This document shows positions 28,257 through 36,457 of a stretch of DNA of 64,000 nucleotides, one piece after another. The number at the start of each line of letters is the position of its first letter. Positions within the stretch are counted from its first letter, which is position 1. The notes under the pieces are model-generated. The model did not search any database and had not been told where the DNA came from. It saw only the letters and a list, made by a program, of their open reading frames with translations. Made by a program: the position numbers and the translations under genes. This stretch comes from Marinarcus sediminis (lineage in GTDB: Bacteria > Campylobacterota > Campylobacteria > Campylobacterales > Arcobacteraceae): contig NZ_CP182357.1 in assembly GCF_048571275.1 (NCBI RefSeq), positions 1,116,001 through 1,180,000 on the forward strand, given 5' to 3'.

Positions 28257-29354
28257 CTAATATTTGTTTCTTTCGTCAAGAAGTTTTTTAACCGATTCAT
28301 TTTGTTGTTTTTGATACTCAATTCTCTCTTCTCTCATGATTCTAAGCGTCTCTAATGTCTCTTGTTTTTCATGATCAATATTGGCTTTAATTTGCACGGC
28401 TTTTCTGTTATTTGAAATTCCACTGACCGATAAAAACTTCTCTTTTTTATTGATATAGAGTTTTGCCATTGATGAGGTGGCATTTTTATTAAAGACTATG
28501 ACATCATTTTTCTTTAAATTTAAAATATCAAATACATTGAGTTCTGTTTCAGCCATTACTGCATCAATATGCATTTTTGCCCCTGAAATCAAAGTTGTGA
28601 TATCTCTTCTTTTACTGAGTTTTTTATTTCGTCCTTCCGCAAATATCTTCTCAACAATTTTATTTAAAAGCATTTCTATATATGAAATAGGGTAACAAAT
28701 AGATAAAAATCCAGAATCATCGTCAATGGTAATTTCAAGAACGACCAAGAGAACAATTTCGTGGTCAGAGATGACTTGAATGGCATTTGCATTGGTATCT
28801 CGAGATTCAATTTTAAAGTGAATTTTTGTAATTTCATTCCAGGCATGTTGCATGTGAGAGACCAATACTTTATAAAAGTGTTCAAAAATTTCAACTTCAA
28901 TTTCTGTAAGCTCTCTGTCTAAGTTATCACTGGCGGCAATGGCACCACTTCCCAAAAGTTCGGCAATAATTTTATGGGAAATACCAGGGTTACACTCCAC
29001 AACAATTCTTCCATCCAATGGTTTCATTGAGAGTGTGTTCAGTGAAGTCAGTTGAGGAATCGATAGAATAAACTCTCCATAGGTCATTTGTTCAATAGAA
29101 TAGAGTTTGATGTCCACAATTTTTCTGAGCATTGCGGAGAGATCGGTAATAAGGTCTCGAAGCATTTTGTCATGCAGTGTTGAGAAGGCTTTGAACTGTT
29201 CATTAGAGATTCGATTGGGCTTTTTAAAATCGTAAATAGAGTAGTTTTTCTCTTTTGAAACAATTTTCTCTTCTTGTTCACCATCAATATCTTCACCTTG
29301 CTCTGCTATGTCTAAAAGAGCATCAATTTCATCTTGACTTAAAAATTCAGCCAT
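28257..29354 (-). CDS. fliM: Flagellar motor switch protein FliM
   Basis: The 365-residue protein has the N-terminal CheY-P-binding peptide LSQDEIDALL (residues 5-14), the middle domain (LLGSGA...ELTEIEVEIFEHFY) and the C-terminal SpoA-like domain (GAKMHIDAVMAETELNVFDILNLKKNDVIVFNK). An extra charged, Gln/Glu/Lys-rich tail of about 40 residues (HEKQETLETLRIMREERIEYQ...) extends beyond the usual end. It forms the C-ring that receives CheY-P and sets rotation direction. It is encoded with flgI (1 bp apart), opposite to the main flagellar run, and no fliN/fliG is beside it. Confidence 0.95.
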   Translation of the reverse strand: MAEFLSQDEIDALLDIAEQGEDIDGEQEEKIVSKEKNYSIYDFKKPNRISNEQFKAFSTLHDKMLRDLITDLSAMLRKIVDIKLYSIEQMTYGEFILSIPQLTSLNTLSMKPLDGRIVVECNPGISHKIIAELLGSGAIAASDNLDRELTEIEVEIFEHFYKVLVSHMQHAWNEITKIHFKIESRDTNANAIQVISDHEIVLLVVLEITIDDDSGFLSICYPISYIEMLLNKIVEKIFAEGRNKKLSKRRDITTLISGAKMHIDAVMAETELNVFDILNLKKNDVIVFNKNATSSMAKLYINKKEKFLSVSGISNNRKAVQIKANIDHEKQETLETLRIMREERIEYQKQQNESVKKLLDERNKY

Positions 29355-29355
29355 A

Positions 29356-30408
29356 TTAACCTCTGATTTCCATCTCTACATCAATTGCACCTAAATCTTT
29401 AATCATTTTAAGTGTCTCAATTATATCTGCTATGGGTAGTTTCATCACTTTCATTGCTCTCATTAAATCGGATACCGTTGGCAAATTTTTGGTGTTGACC
29501 AAGGCGTTGTCTAAGTTGATTATAGTAGGTTTTTGATCAATTTTTACACTGTCCCCAATATCTTGTCCCATGTTTTTTGCAGGGTCATTCCAATCATTGT
29601 TGGTAAGATCTGTTTTTTTAATTCTTAAAGTAAAAGTATCTCGCGTAATGGTAACGGGTTGGATGACAATATCTGCACCTGCAATAATGGTTTCTCGTTG
29701 CATATCTATAATAATTTTCTTTTTAAAATCAGAATCAATTTGAATATTTTGAATAATGGATAAAAATTTTACAATTGACATATCGGCAGGTTTTTTTGCA
29801 GTAATGGTTCGCGTATCTGTAGCGATTGCAAGTTTTGATCCAAATCTGTCATTGATTTTGGTTTCAATTAAATCGGCATATTTTGCAGATGCTTTAAATA
29901 AACTCAGTGTTATATCATTCTCATCTTGTAACGAGTAATCCAGTTCATTTTCAATAATTGCGCCATTAAAAATATCCCCAGTAGTTTTATTCGTAGGAGT
30001 TGATAAAATGGTACCTTGTGCCAAAGCATAAACGGTGCCATCGACCCCTTTTAATTGAGTTAAAAGAAGTTCCCCTTGATCAATGGATTTGGCATCACCA
30101 ATGGCAGAGACTTTCACCGAAATACTGTCACCTTGTCTGGCAAAAGCAGGCAATTCTGCGGTGACCATAACCGCTGCAATATTTTTTGAATTGATTGAAG
30201 AAGTGGGAATTTTTATATAGGAATTTCTTAAAAGATTTTGTAAACTTTGCATTGTAAATTTACTTTTATCTCCAGTGCCAGCAAGCCCTACAACCAAGCC
30301 ATAGCCGATGAGTTGATTCTGTCTGATACCTACGACGGATGATATATCTTTTATTGTTTGTGAATAAACAGATGTAATAATAAATAATATACCAATGAAA
30401 TATTTCAA
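29356..30408 (-). CDS. flgI: Flagellar P-ring protein FlgI
   Basis: The 350-residue protein starts with a Sec signal peptide (MKYFIGILFIITSVYS), followed by family motifs IKDISSVVGIRQNQLIGYGLVVGLAGTGDKS, SAIGDAKSIDQGELLLTQLKGVDG and GADIVIQPVTITRD. It forms the periplasmic ring around the rod. It directly precedes fliM. A divergent 90-bp gap separates it from the acidic protein at 30499. Confidence 0.95.
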   Translation of the reverse strand: MKYFIGILFIITSVYSQTIKDISSVVGIRQNQLIGYGLVVGLAGTGDKSKFTMQSLQNLLRNSYIKIPTSSINSKNIAAVMVTAELPAFARQGDSISVKVSAIGDAKSIDQGELLLTQLKGVDGTVYALAQGTILSTPTNKTTGDIFNGAIIENELDYSLQDENDITLSLFKASAKYADLIETKINDRFGSKLAIATDTRTITAKKPADMSIVKFLSIIQNIQIDSDFKKKIIIDMQRETIIAGADIVIQPVTITRDTFTLRIKKTDLTNNDWNDPAKNMGQDIGDSVKIDQKPTIINLDNALVNTKNLPTVSDLMRAMKVMKLPIADIIETLKMIKDLGAIDVEMEIRG

Positions 30409-30498
30409 TATATGAACCTTTTAGTTGAGTGTTTCAATTTTATCTAAAATTTTATAAAATGTAGGTATAATTATTGAAAAAATAATTTAAGGTTACGT

Positions 30499-31443
30499 GT
30501 GACTATATATATTTACGGAAGTAAAAGTTTTAAAAATAGTATCCATGAAGTTTTAGACCATGCAAATATCAAGTTCAGATTAGGAGAAGGTGACGAGATA
30601 CGAGATGTCACCTCTTTAACCGAACTCATGGATGCAGTTGAAGATAATCCGAAAAATATATTTTTGATAGATGATGAAAAAATAATTCGAAAAAACTCCT
30701 TAAATGATAAAATAAAGTTTTTAAAACCTAAAGGTGGGATAGAAGAAGAGTTTTTAAAAGAGCATGGTATTGGGGATATGAGCGTTGACTCCATTGAAGA
30801 TATTCCTTCCCAAGTGATTAAAAGAATTGAGTTGATGCATAAAGACGATTCAGAATATGGAACGAACTCTTTAGAGTATTATGAAGATACCAATCGCTCT
30901 GAAGAATCAACAAGCGAACACGATCTTGAGTTTGCCCAGCAAACTCAAGAGGAGAGTATCTCCGTAGAATCGCCTGCAGAGATATCTTCGGAAGATGCGG
31001 GAGATTTTGATTACGATGATGTTCTCTCATTTTTAAGTGAAGATGAAGAAGAAAAAGAAGAAGATATCAAAGAAGATAAGATGGAGAGTCAACCATCGGA
31101 AAAGATTGAAACTAACGATGAAGTTAGCTTAGAAGAGCAAAATTCTTCTGGTATTGAAAATGACGATTTTGGGTTAACCGTAGAGAAAATTGAACAAAAA
31201 GGAGCAGAAGATATGTCAGATGAATTTTCTGAGTTGGACAGCTTAAGTGAAGATGAACTTTTAGCTGCTTTAAATGGCATAGATGGTGAACCAAATGAGA
31301 GTACAAAAAGTGTCTCTAAAACTGAGAAAACAGTAAGTAATGAAGTTGAATTAAATAGTAACAGTGTCAATGATATCGCTTCATTGATTACGCAGTTGCT
31401 CAATAATAAAACTTTGGAGATTACAATTAAAATTAAAGAGTAG
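30499..31443 (+). CDS. Acidic, largely disordered protein of the flagellar cluster, unknown function
   Basis: The 314-residue protein starts at GTG (AAGG 6 bp upstream; TATAAT at 30466-30471). An ordered N-terminal part of about 110 residues (IYIYGSKSFKNSIHEVLDH..., LTELMDAVEDNPKNIFLIDDEKII) leads into a highly acidic low-complexity middle (about 115-290, rich in Glu, Asp and Ser). A short helical C-terminus ends LITQLLNNKTLEITIKIKE. It lies at the head of the fliQ-flgH run, 6 bp before fliQ. No family was recognised. The layout suggests a soluble scaffold or regulatory partner of the export apparatus, but this is speculative. Confidence 0.7.
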   Translation: MTIYIYGSKSFKNSIHEVLDHANIKFRLGEGDEIRDVTSLTELMDAVEDNPKNIFLIDDEKIIRKNSLNDKIKFLKPKGGIEEEFLKEHGIGDMSVDSIEDIPSQVIKRIELMHKDDSEYGTNSLEYYEDTNRSEESTSEHDLEFAQQTQEESISVESPAEISSEDAGDFDYDDVLSFLSEDEEEKEEDIKEDKMESQPSEKIETNDEVSLEEQNSSGIENDDFGLTVEKIEQKGAEDMSDEFSELDSLSEDELLAALNGIDGEPNESTKSVSKTEKTVSNEVELNSNSVNDIASLITQLLNNKTLEITIKIKE

Positions 31444-31449
31444 TTGTTC

Positions 31450-31713
31450 ATGGATTTACTTGGAATTGCTGAAAATACGGTTAAAATTATTTTAATTTTA
31501 GGTCTTCCCTCTTTATTAGTGAGTATGGTGATTGGACTTATTATCAGTATTTTTCAAGCGGTAACTCAAGTCAGTGATGCTTCGTTGACGTTTGTACCTA
31601 AAATGATTTTGGTTTCAGCATTTATCCTTATTTCACTTCCTTGGATTGGCGAAAATGTCCAATCATACACAAAAGATTTGTGGGATTTGATTCTTATTTT
31701 TGGAAAACAGTAA
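31450..31713 (+). CDS. fliQ: Flagellar export apparatus protein FliQ
   Basis: The 87-residue membrane protein has two helices and the family motif GLIISIFQAVTQVSDASLTFVPKM. It is part of the FliPQR export gate. The ATG at 31450 is preferred over the TTG at 31444, which lies immediately after the upstream stop and has no room for a binding site. The stop overlaps the next start (TAATG). Confidence 0.92.
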   Translation: MDLLGIAENTVKIILILGLPSLLVSMVIGLIISIFQAVTQVSDASLTFVPKMILVSAFILISLPWIGENVQSYTKDLWDLILIFGKQ

Positions 31714-32117
31714 TGGTAACTAAACTTTATAACTTAAAAAGAATGCAAACCGATCAAAAAGTACTTGAAAAAGCTCAAATTGCAATGAGAATAGAAGCAT
31801 TTGATGCCGAAATACTTATGACCGAAACACAAAGAATAACAACCAGTGTTAATAGAACAGGGGCAATTTCAGATTTTGCCATACTGCAAATCCACAAAGA
31901 TACTATGAGTGCACACATTGTTAAACTTCAAACGGTAAAAAAAGCGTTAAATAAAAAAATAGATAAATTAAACGAAGAGATCATTGAACTTTTAAAAGAG
32001 ACTGAACAGTATAAATATTTGGTTGAAGAAGAGAAAAAATTAAAAGTAATAGAACAACTTAAAAAAGAAGAAGAAGCAACAAATGAGTATATGCAAAGTA
32101 AATACTTTGCAAGTTAG
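31713..32117 (+). CDS. fliJ: FliJ-like coiled-coil protein
   Basis: The 134-residue, strongly helical and charged protein has long heptad-like stretches (KVLEKAQIAMRIEAFDAEILMTETQRI; LNKKIDKLNEEIIELLKETEQYKYLVEEEKKLK). Size and position suggest the FliJ stalk/chaperone of the flagellar export ATPase. The ATG at 31713 is chosen because it overlaps the fliQ stop; longer readings run through fliQ. Sequence similarity alone is not decisive for this fast-evolving family. Confidence 0.6.
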   Translation: MVTKLYNLKRMQTDQKVLEKAQIAMRIEAFDAEILMTETQRITTSVNRTGAISDFAILQIHKDTMSAHIVKLQTVKKALNKKIDKLNEEIIELLKETEQYKYLVEEEKKLKVIEQLKKEEEATNEYMQSKYFAS

Positions 32118-32125
32118 GGGAAATT

Positions 32126-32602
32126 TTGTATAAAATATTTATTATTTTGATGACCAGTGTTTATTTGATGAATGCCGCACCCAATGAACTCTCTCCCATA
32201 CAAGAGAAAAACGAGGTCATTGAGTTAAAAAAAGAGTTAACCAATTTTTATAATAAAAAAGAAGCAGAGTATGTTAAACGAAAAAAAGAGTTGGATACCA
32301 TAGCGAAAAATATTGCCAATGAGAAAAAACAGATTTCTGATTTGTATGAAAAAAATCAAGAGATTTTAAAAGATATACAGGGGCAAGTTGCAAGTAAAAC
32401 AGCAAAAATTTATAATAAAATGAAAGCAAAAGATTTGGCTCCTATTTTTAATCAAATGATTAATGAGGGAAAAATTGAAGATGTTTTTGATATAATCTTA
32501 AAACTCAAGGAGAGTAACGTTACTTCACTGCTTAAATTTTTAAGTGTTGAGAACGCCTCGTTGATTACCGAAAAATTGAAAAATTATAATAGTACAAAGT
32601 AA
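32126..32602 (+). CDS. MotE-like periplasmic flagellar protein
   Basis: The 158-residue protein has a signal peptide (MYKIFIILMTSVYLMNA), a long coiled coil (about 25-95), and a C-terminal helical repeat resembling the MgtE N-domain found in MotE proteins (MKAKDLAPIFNQMINEGKIEDVFDIILKLKES...LEN-type). MotE-type proteins are periplasmic chaperones or stator/basal-body factors. Start is TTG at 32126 with AGGGGA 5 bp upstream. It is between fliJ-like and fliL in one operon. Confidence 0.7.
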   Translation: MYKIFIILMTSVYLMNAAPNELSPIQEKNEVIELKKELTNFYNKKEAEYVKRKKELDTIAKNIANEKKQISDLYEKNQEILKDIQGQVASKTAKIYNKMKAKDLAPIFNQMINEGKIEDVFDIILKLKESNVTSLLKFLSVENASLITEKLKNYNSTK

Positions 32603-32616
32603 GAAAGGGTTTATTT

Positions 32617-33162
32617 ATGGCTGATGAAGAAGTAGTTGCAGTACAAGAGAAACAATCAAGTGGTAAGGGAGTTATGATGCTTCTTATTGCTTTGATTGTG
32701 ATATTAATATTGGTTGTTGCAGGTGGCGGATATATGTTGTATTCTAAAGGTGTTTTCTCAGATGCACAAGCTCAACCAGCGGCTCAAGAAGCAGCAGCAC
32801 CGAGTAAGTCGGAGAGCAGTTCAGGAGAGTTTTTTAAAGTTGATATCAATGATATGGTTTTAAATATTACGAATGCAAAAGGAAGAGAAAAGTTAATGAA
32901 ACTCTCTTTTTCCATCAAAAGTACCGAAGAGGGTATTGAGCAACTGGTTGAACAAAATAAACCTGAAATTATTGATGTTGTTATCTCTCAAATCAGTTCA
33001 AGAAATTCAGAAGAACTTTTAACTGTAGGTGGGAAAGAGCTTTTAAAAGAGGAACTTATTCAAGATATTAATACCGTTTTAGATGAAGCAATTGGAGACA
33101 GTGGTGATTTTAAAAAAGACAGTGTTAAGAAAATTTATTTTACAGCTTTTGTAATTAAGTAA
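32617..33162 (+). CDS. fliL: Flagellar basal-body-associated protein FliL
   Basis: The 181-residue single-pass protein has a cytoplasmic N-terminus, a transmembrane helix (about 20-43), a Pro/Ala/Ser linker and a stomatin-like periplasmic domain with the FliL pattern DINDMVLNITNAKGREKLMKLSFSI ... and the C-terminal VKKIYFTAFVIK. FliL surrounds the stator and stabilises motor output. A strong AAGAAAGGG site precedes ATG. Confidence 0.92.
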   Translation: MADEEVVAVQEKQSSGKGVMMLLIALIVILILVVAGGGYMLYSKGVFSDAQAQPAAQEAAAPSKSESSSGEFFKVDINDMVLNITNAKGREKLMKLSFSIKSTEEGIEQLVEQNKPEIIDVVISQISSRNSEELLTVGGKELLKEELIQDINTVLDEAIGDSGDFKKDSVKKIYFTAFVIK

Positions 33163-33171
33163 GGTAACGCA

Positions 33172-33600
33172 ATGATAGTAGCAGTAAAAAGACAAAGTTT
33201 TAAAAAGTTAGCCATTAAAGTGCTTTCAATTGCAGCGTTAATTGGGATGTTTACTGCCTATTATTTTCACATGAGTGGTAAGTTTCAAGAAGATAAAATT
33301 GAACAACCCACATCTTTGAGTGTTGAACAAGCTAAACATGAAAAAAGAGCCAAAGAAATAGAGCGTATTATTTATAAAGAAGCAGAGGTTGCTGTTGATT
33401 TGATTGATCAAGAGCATATTCAAAACATCAGAGTTGTCGCAAATAAACTCTATATTGTATGTGATGTGAACACCAATTTAGATGCGTTAATGGTCAGATA
33501 TGGTGTCATGGCATTGGTCAAAAATTCAGTTTCAGATATTAAAATTGCAATCGATTTAAAACAAATTGTAGAGAGTAAGTATAAAAATGAAGATAATTAA
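33172..33600 (+). CDS. Membrane-anchored flagellar-cluster protein of unknown function
   Basis: The 142-residue protein has an N-terminal anchor helix (about 12-34) and an exported domain of about 100 residues. The first part is a charged helix (EQAKHEKRAKEIERIIYKEA), followed by a compact alternating strand/helix region (NIRVVANKLYIVCDVNTNLDALMVRYGVMALVK). It sits between fliL and flgH and overlaps flgH by 14 bp. No family recognised; context suggests a periplasmic basal-body or stator accessory protein. Confidence 0.65.
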   Translation: MIVAVKRQSFKKLAIKVLSIAALIGMFTAYYFHMSGKFQEDKIEQPTSLSVEQAKHEKRAKEIERIIYKEAEVAVDLIDQEHIQNIRVVANKLYIVCDVNTNLDALMVRYGVMALVKNSVSDIKIAIDLKQIVESKYKNEDN

Positions 33601-34294
33601 TGCGGCTCTGATTTGTATCGTAGCATTTGGTTTTACAGCATGCAGTACAAAAGAGCTTGATTTTAAACAACCAGAGATTCAAATACCCAAAGATATAGAG
33701 AAACCAAAAGCCAATAAGGGTTCGTTATATTCAAGAAAAGGGGCTTCACTGTTTGCTGATAAAAAAGATTTGCAAATTGGTGATATTATTCAAGTAATTA
33801 TCAATGAAGCGTTAACACAAGACAGTAAGAATTCGAGAAAATTAACCAGCGACAGTACGAATACATTAGCGGGAATAACCGTTGGCGCTAATGCTGGGAA
33901 TACTTCCCCTTCTAGTACTGTTAATAAAGCGGCAAATAAGTTAAGAAGTGGATTGGGATTTGATGTTTCAACGAATTCTTCGTCATCGTTTTCAGGGAAA
34001 AATACGACGGCCATTGATGAGGCATTTGCTACAACGATTTCTGTTATAATTGAACAAACGTATCAAAATGGGAACTACTTTATAAAAGGTTCTAAAGAGA
34101 TGTTAATTGATGGGCAAAGTCAAGAAATTATCATAAGTGGTGTGATTCGTCCTTATGATATTTCACCTGACAATAGTATCCTTTCATCACAAGTCGCAAA
34201 TTTAAAGATTTTATATGAAAAAGATGGTGAAGAAAATGATACTTTACACACACCTTGGGGTATGAAAATCTTAAGAGCATTGTGGCCATTTTAA
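33587..34294 (+). CDS. flgH: Flagellar L-ring lipoprotein FlgH
   Basis: The 235-residue lipoprotein has a signal sequence ending in the lipobox FTAC (Cys19 lipidated). Family motifs include GSLYSRKGASLFADKKDLQIGDIIQVIINE, FIKGSKEMLIDGQSQEIIISGVIRPYDISPDNSILSSQVAN (split here across the domain) and the C-terminal tryptophan-rich WGMKILRALWPF. It forms the outer-membrane ring. The last gene of the run before a 136-bp gap. Confidence 0.95.
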   Translation: MKIINAALICIVAFGFTACSTKELDFKQPEIQIPKDIEKPKANKGSLYSRKGASLFADKKDLQIGDIIQVIINEALTQDSKNSRKLTSDSTNTLAGITVGANAGNTSPSSTVNKAANKLRSGLGFDVSTNSSSSFSGKNTTAIDEAFATTISVIIEQTYQNGNYFIKGSKEMLIDGQSQEIIISGVIRPYDISPDNSILSSQVANLKILYEKDGEENDTLHTPWGMKILRALWPF

Positions 34295-34388
34295 ACGCAA
34301 AATTTGCAAAAAACTCTAAAAGAGAGTAGAATTTAGAAAAAAATAATAAAAATAGTATAAAAATAACAAAAAGTATTATATAATACTT

Positions 34389-34419
34389 GAAAGAGTTAAA
34401 TTAATCTACTTTTTAGAAA
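34389..34419 (+). promoter_or_regulatory. Block shared by both flgK genes (upstream copy)
   Basis: The layout AAAGAG-N5-TTAATCTACTTTT-(T)TAGAAA precedes the first flgK by about 12 bp. The same layout with the same 5-bp spacing is found before the second flgK at 36383. It is a candidate promoter or activator site for late flagellar genes. Confidence 0.5.
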
Positions 34420-34430
34420 AGGAGTATGAT

Positions 34431-36344
34431 ATGTTTGGTACATTAAATGTTATTAATTCTGGGTTAACAACTGCTCAAAGAGCTGCACAAGCTGCAACCG
34501 ATAATATTGCCAACCAAAATACAGAGGGGTATGTTAGAAGAACGACCCAAACACGTGAAGCTGAGCAACTGGGTGGTAATGGAACAGGTCGTGGTGTCAC
34601 CCTTGGCGAAACCATAAGAAACACCAATGATTTTATCTATAAGAATTTTGTTGGCGAATCGACTTCGCTTTCATACTATGAAGAACTTTCAGGAATGCTT
34701 TCAAATATAGAAAAAATTTTTACAGAATCAGAAGAGAGTGGATTTTCAAAAGATCTTGATGCCTTTTTTCAAAAAATCGAAGATTTAAAAAGCAATCCGC
34801 AAGATTCAACCTATCAAGAGAATTTAAAAACGCAAGCAAAAATTGTTGTGGATGATCTTCAAACACTTTATGGACAATTGGACCAACAAGAGACGATAAT
34901 AAAATCTGAATTGAAAACAGATGTCAGAGATATTAATAAAATTGTACAAAATATAGGAAGCATTAACAGTTTAATTGCCTCAGCAGCTATTCCTCAAGAG
35001 ACTCTTTTAGACAGAAGAGATATGTTGGAAAAAGAGTTGGCACAGATGGTAAATATAAAAGTTACAAAAGACAATGGAGATTATCTTTTAGAAGTTGGCA
35101 GTGTAACGGCTGTACGAAACAGTAATGTCAGACCATTCAGTTATGGAGAAGAGAGTGTTACTCAAATAGACAGATATGCTCAATATAATGCAGGAACAGG
35201 GCTTAATGAGAGTACATTAGGTACCGTTATGACCAATCCAACAGATAAGATGATATATGAATTGAATGATTCTGTAAGCATTGAATTGACAGTAGGCCAA
35301 GCATTATATGATCAAAGTGGGAGTCAATTAGATATTGATGGGAATGGTACCATTGATGCTTCAGATGTGGTTTCAAGTAGCAATATCATTCGTTCATTGA
35401 CGTTGGCCATTAACAATGACCCTGAAATAAGTAAATATGTTACGGCGTATAATGGAAACTATACCAAAGACAGTGACGGAAATATTATTCCCGACAGTGA
35501 TAATACCGTAGACAGATATTTGGTCATTCAATCAAATAAAAGTGACTTGGAAGGAAAATTTCAAGGAGACTTAAAATATTTAACTGACAGCGATGCTAAT
35601 AGCTTATATGAAGTGAACATTAAGACAAAAAATGAGACGCAAAGTGTTGAAGCAGGCCACTCCAGTTTTATCAACAGTTATGATGCAAAAATTACTGTTA
35701 GTGATGGTTCTGTCAAAGCAAAAATTGATAATTTGACGACAAACTCACCTTTAAATGTGATACAACAATTTAAGGATAAGTTAGATGCCTTTGCTGCAAC
35801 ATTAAGTGATATGAGCGATAAATATGTCAAAAACAGTGATGGGACATATATTTATGGTGAAACGGCAATTGAAAGCAGTGGAGAAGCACATCATAACAGT
35901 TACCACATAGGACTTTTTAGTGGTTCAAGTGTCAGTACTTTATCTTTTAATGATGCTTCTGTGAATACGTTAGAGCAAAAAGATTATGATTATCTTGCAA
36001 CATTTCAAAATAAAAGTGATATTTTATTTAATAATGTGGGGCAAGAAGATGCGAGTCATAATTATCAAACATTAACCAGTGATGGCACAATTGGAACAAC
36101 GTTTTCAAAATATTTTCAATCGTTTCAAATTGATGTTTCAACTCAAAATGCCAACATCAGCTTTTTAAGAGATACGCAACAAATTGTGACGAGATCATTG
36201 CAAAATTCATATGAAAAAATGGTCAAAGTTGATCCTGACCAAGAGATGTTAGATTTAATGAAGTTTCAAGCAGCTTATGAAGCCAATGCAAAAATGGCAA
36301 CGGTCATACAAGATATGATTCGAACCACGTTAAATATGATTTAA
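34431..36344 (+). CDS. flgK: Flagellar hook-associated protein FlgK (first paralogue)
   Basis: The 637-residue protein has the FlgK/rod-hook N-terminus (LNVINSGLTTAQRAAQAATDNIANQNTEGYVRR) and C-terminus (MLDLMKFQAAYEANAKMATVIQDMIRTTLNMI), and internal FlgK sequence LLDRRDMLEKELAQMVNIKV. The surface-exposed middle contains a calcium-loop-like DIDGNGTIDASD at residues 301-312. It forms the junction between hook and filament. AAAAGGAG precedes ATG. A second full-length paralogue follows 113 bp later. Confidence 0.9.
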   Translation: MFGTLNVINSGLTTAQRAAQAATDNIANQNTEGYVRRTTQTREAEQLGGNGTGRGVTLGETIRNTNDFIYKNFVGESTSLSYYEELSGMLSNIEKIFTESEESGFSKDLDAFFQKIEDLKSNPQDSTYQENLKTQAKIVVDDLQTLYGQLDQQETIIKSELKTDVRDINKIVQNIGSINSLIASAAIPQETLLDRRDMLEKELAQMVNIKVTKDNGDYLLEVGSVTAVRNSNVRPFSYGEESVTQIDRYAQYNAGTGLNESTLGTVMTNPTDKMIYELNDSVSIELTVGQALYDQSGSQLDIDGNGTIDASDVVSSSNIIRSLTLAINNDPEISKYVTAYNGNYTKDSDGNIIPDSDNTVDRYLVIQSNKSDLEGKFQGDLKYLTDSDANSLYEVNIKTKNETQSVEAGHSSFINSYDAKITVSDGSVKAKIDNLTTNSPLNVIQQFKDKLDAFAATLSDMSDKYVKNSDGTYIYGETAIESSGEAHHNSYHIGLFSGSSVSTLSFNDASVNTLEQKDYDYLATFQNKSDILFNNVGQEDASHNYQTLTSDGTIGTTFSKYFQSFQIDVSTQNANISFLRDTQQIVTRSLQNSYEKMVKVDPDQEMLDLMKFQAAYEANAKMATVIQDMIRTTLNMI

Positions 36345-36382
36345 CAAAATTGTTAAACAGAAAAAGAAGTTTAGACATATAC

Positions 36383-36413
36383 AAAAGAGAATATTTAATC
36401 TACTTTTAAGAAA
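36383..36413 (+). promoter_or_regulatory. Block shared by both flgK genes (second copy)
   Basis: AAAGAG-N5-TTAATCTACTTTT-AAGAAA, matching the block at 34389 in sequence and spacing while the surrounding bases differ. It ends about 45 bp before the second flgK ATG, so distance to the start codon is not conserved. Confidence 0.5.
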
Positions 36414-36457
36414 TGTAATGTAATAATAGCATGATAGCTTAGGTAAAAGGAGTAAAA

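Noticed and set aside
34300..34340. Terminator after flgH
   Set aside because: The CTCT/AGAG pairing is only about five bases with no T-tract, too weak to support.
34294..34431. Sigma-54 promoter before flgK
   Set aside because: No GG-N10-GC element with the right spacing was found in the gap.
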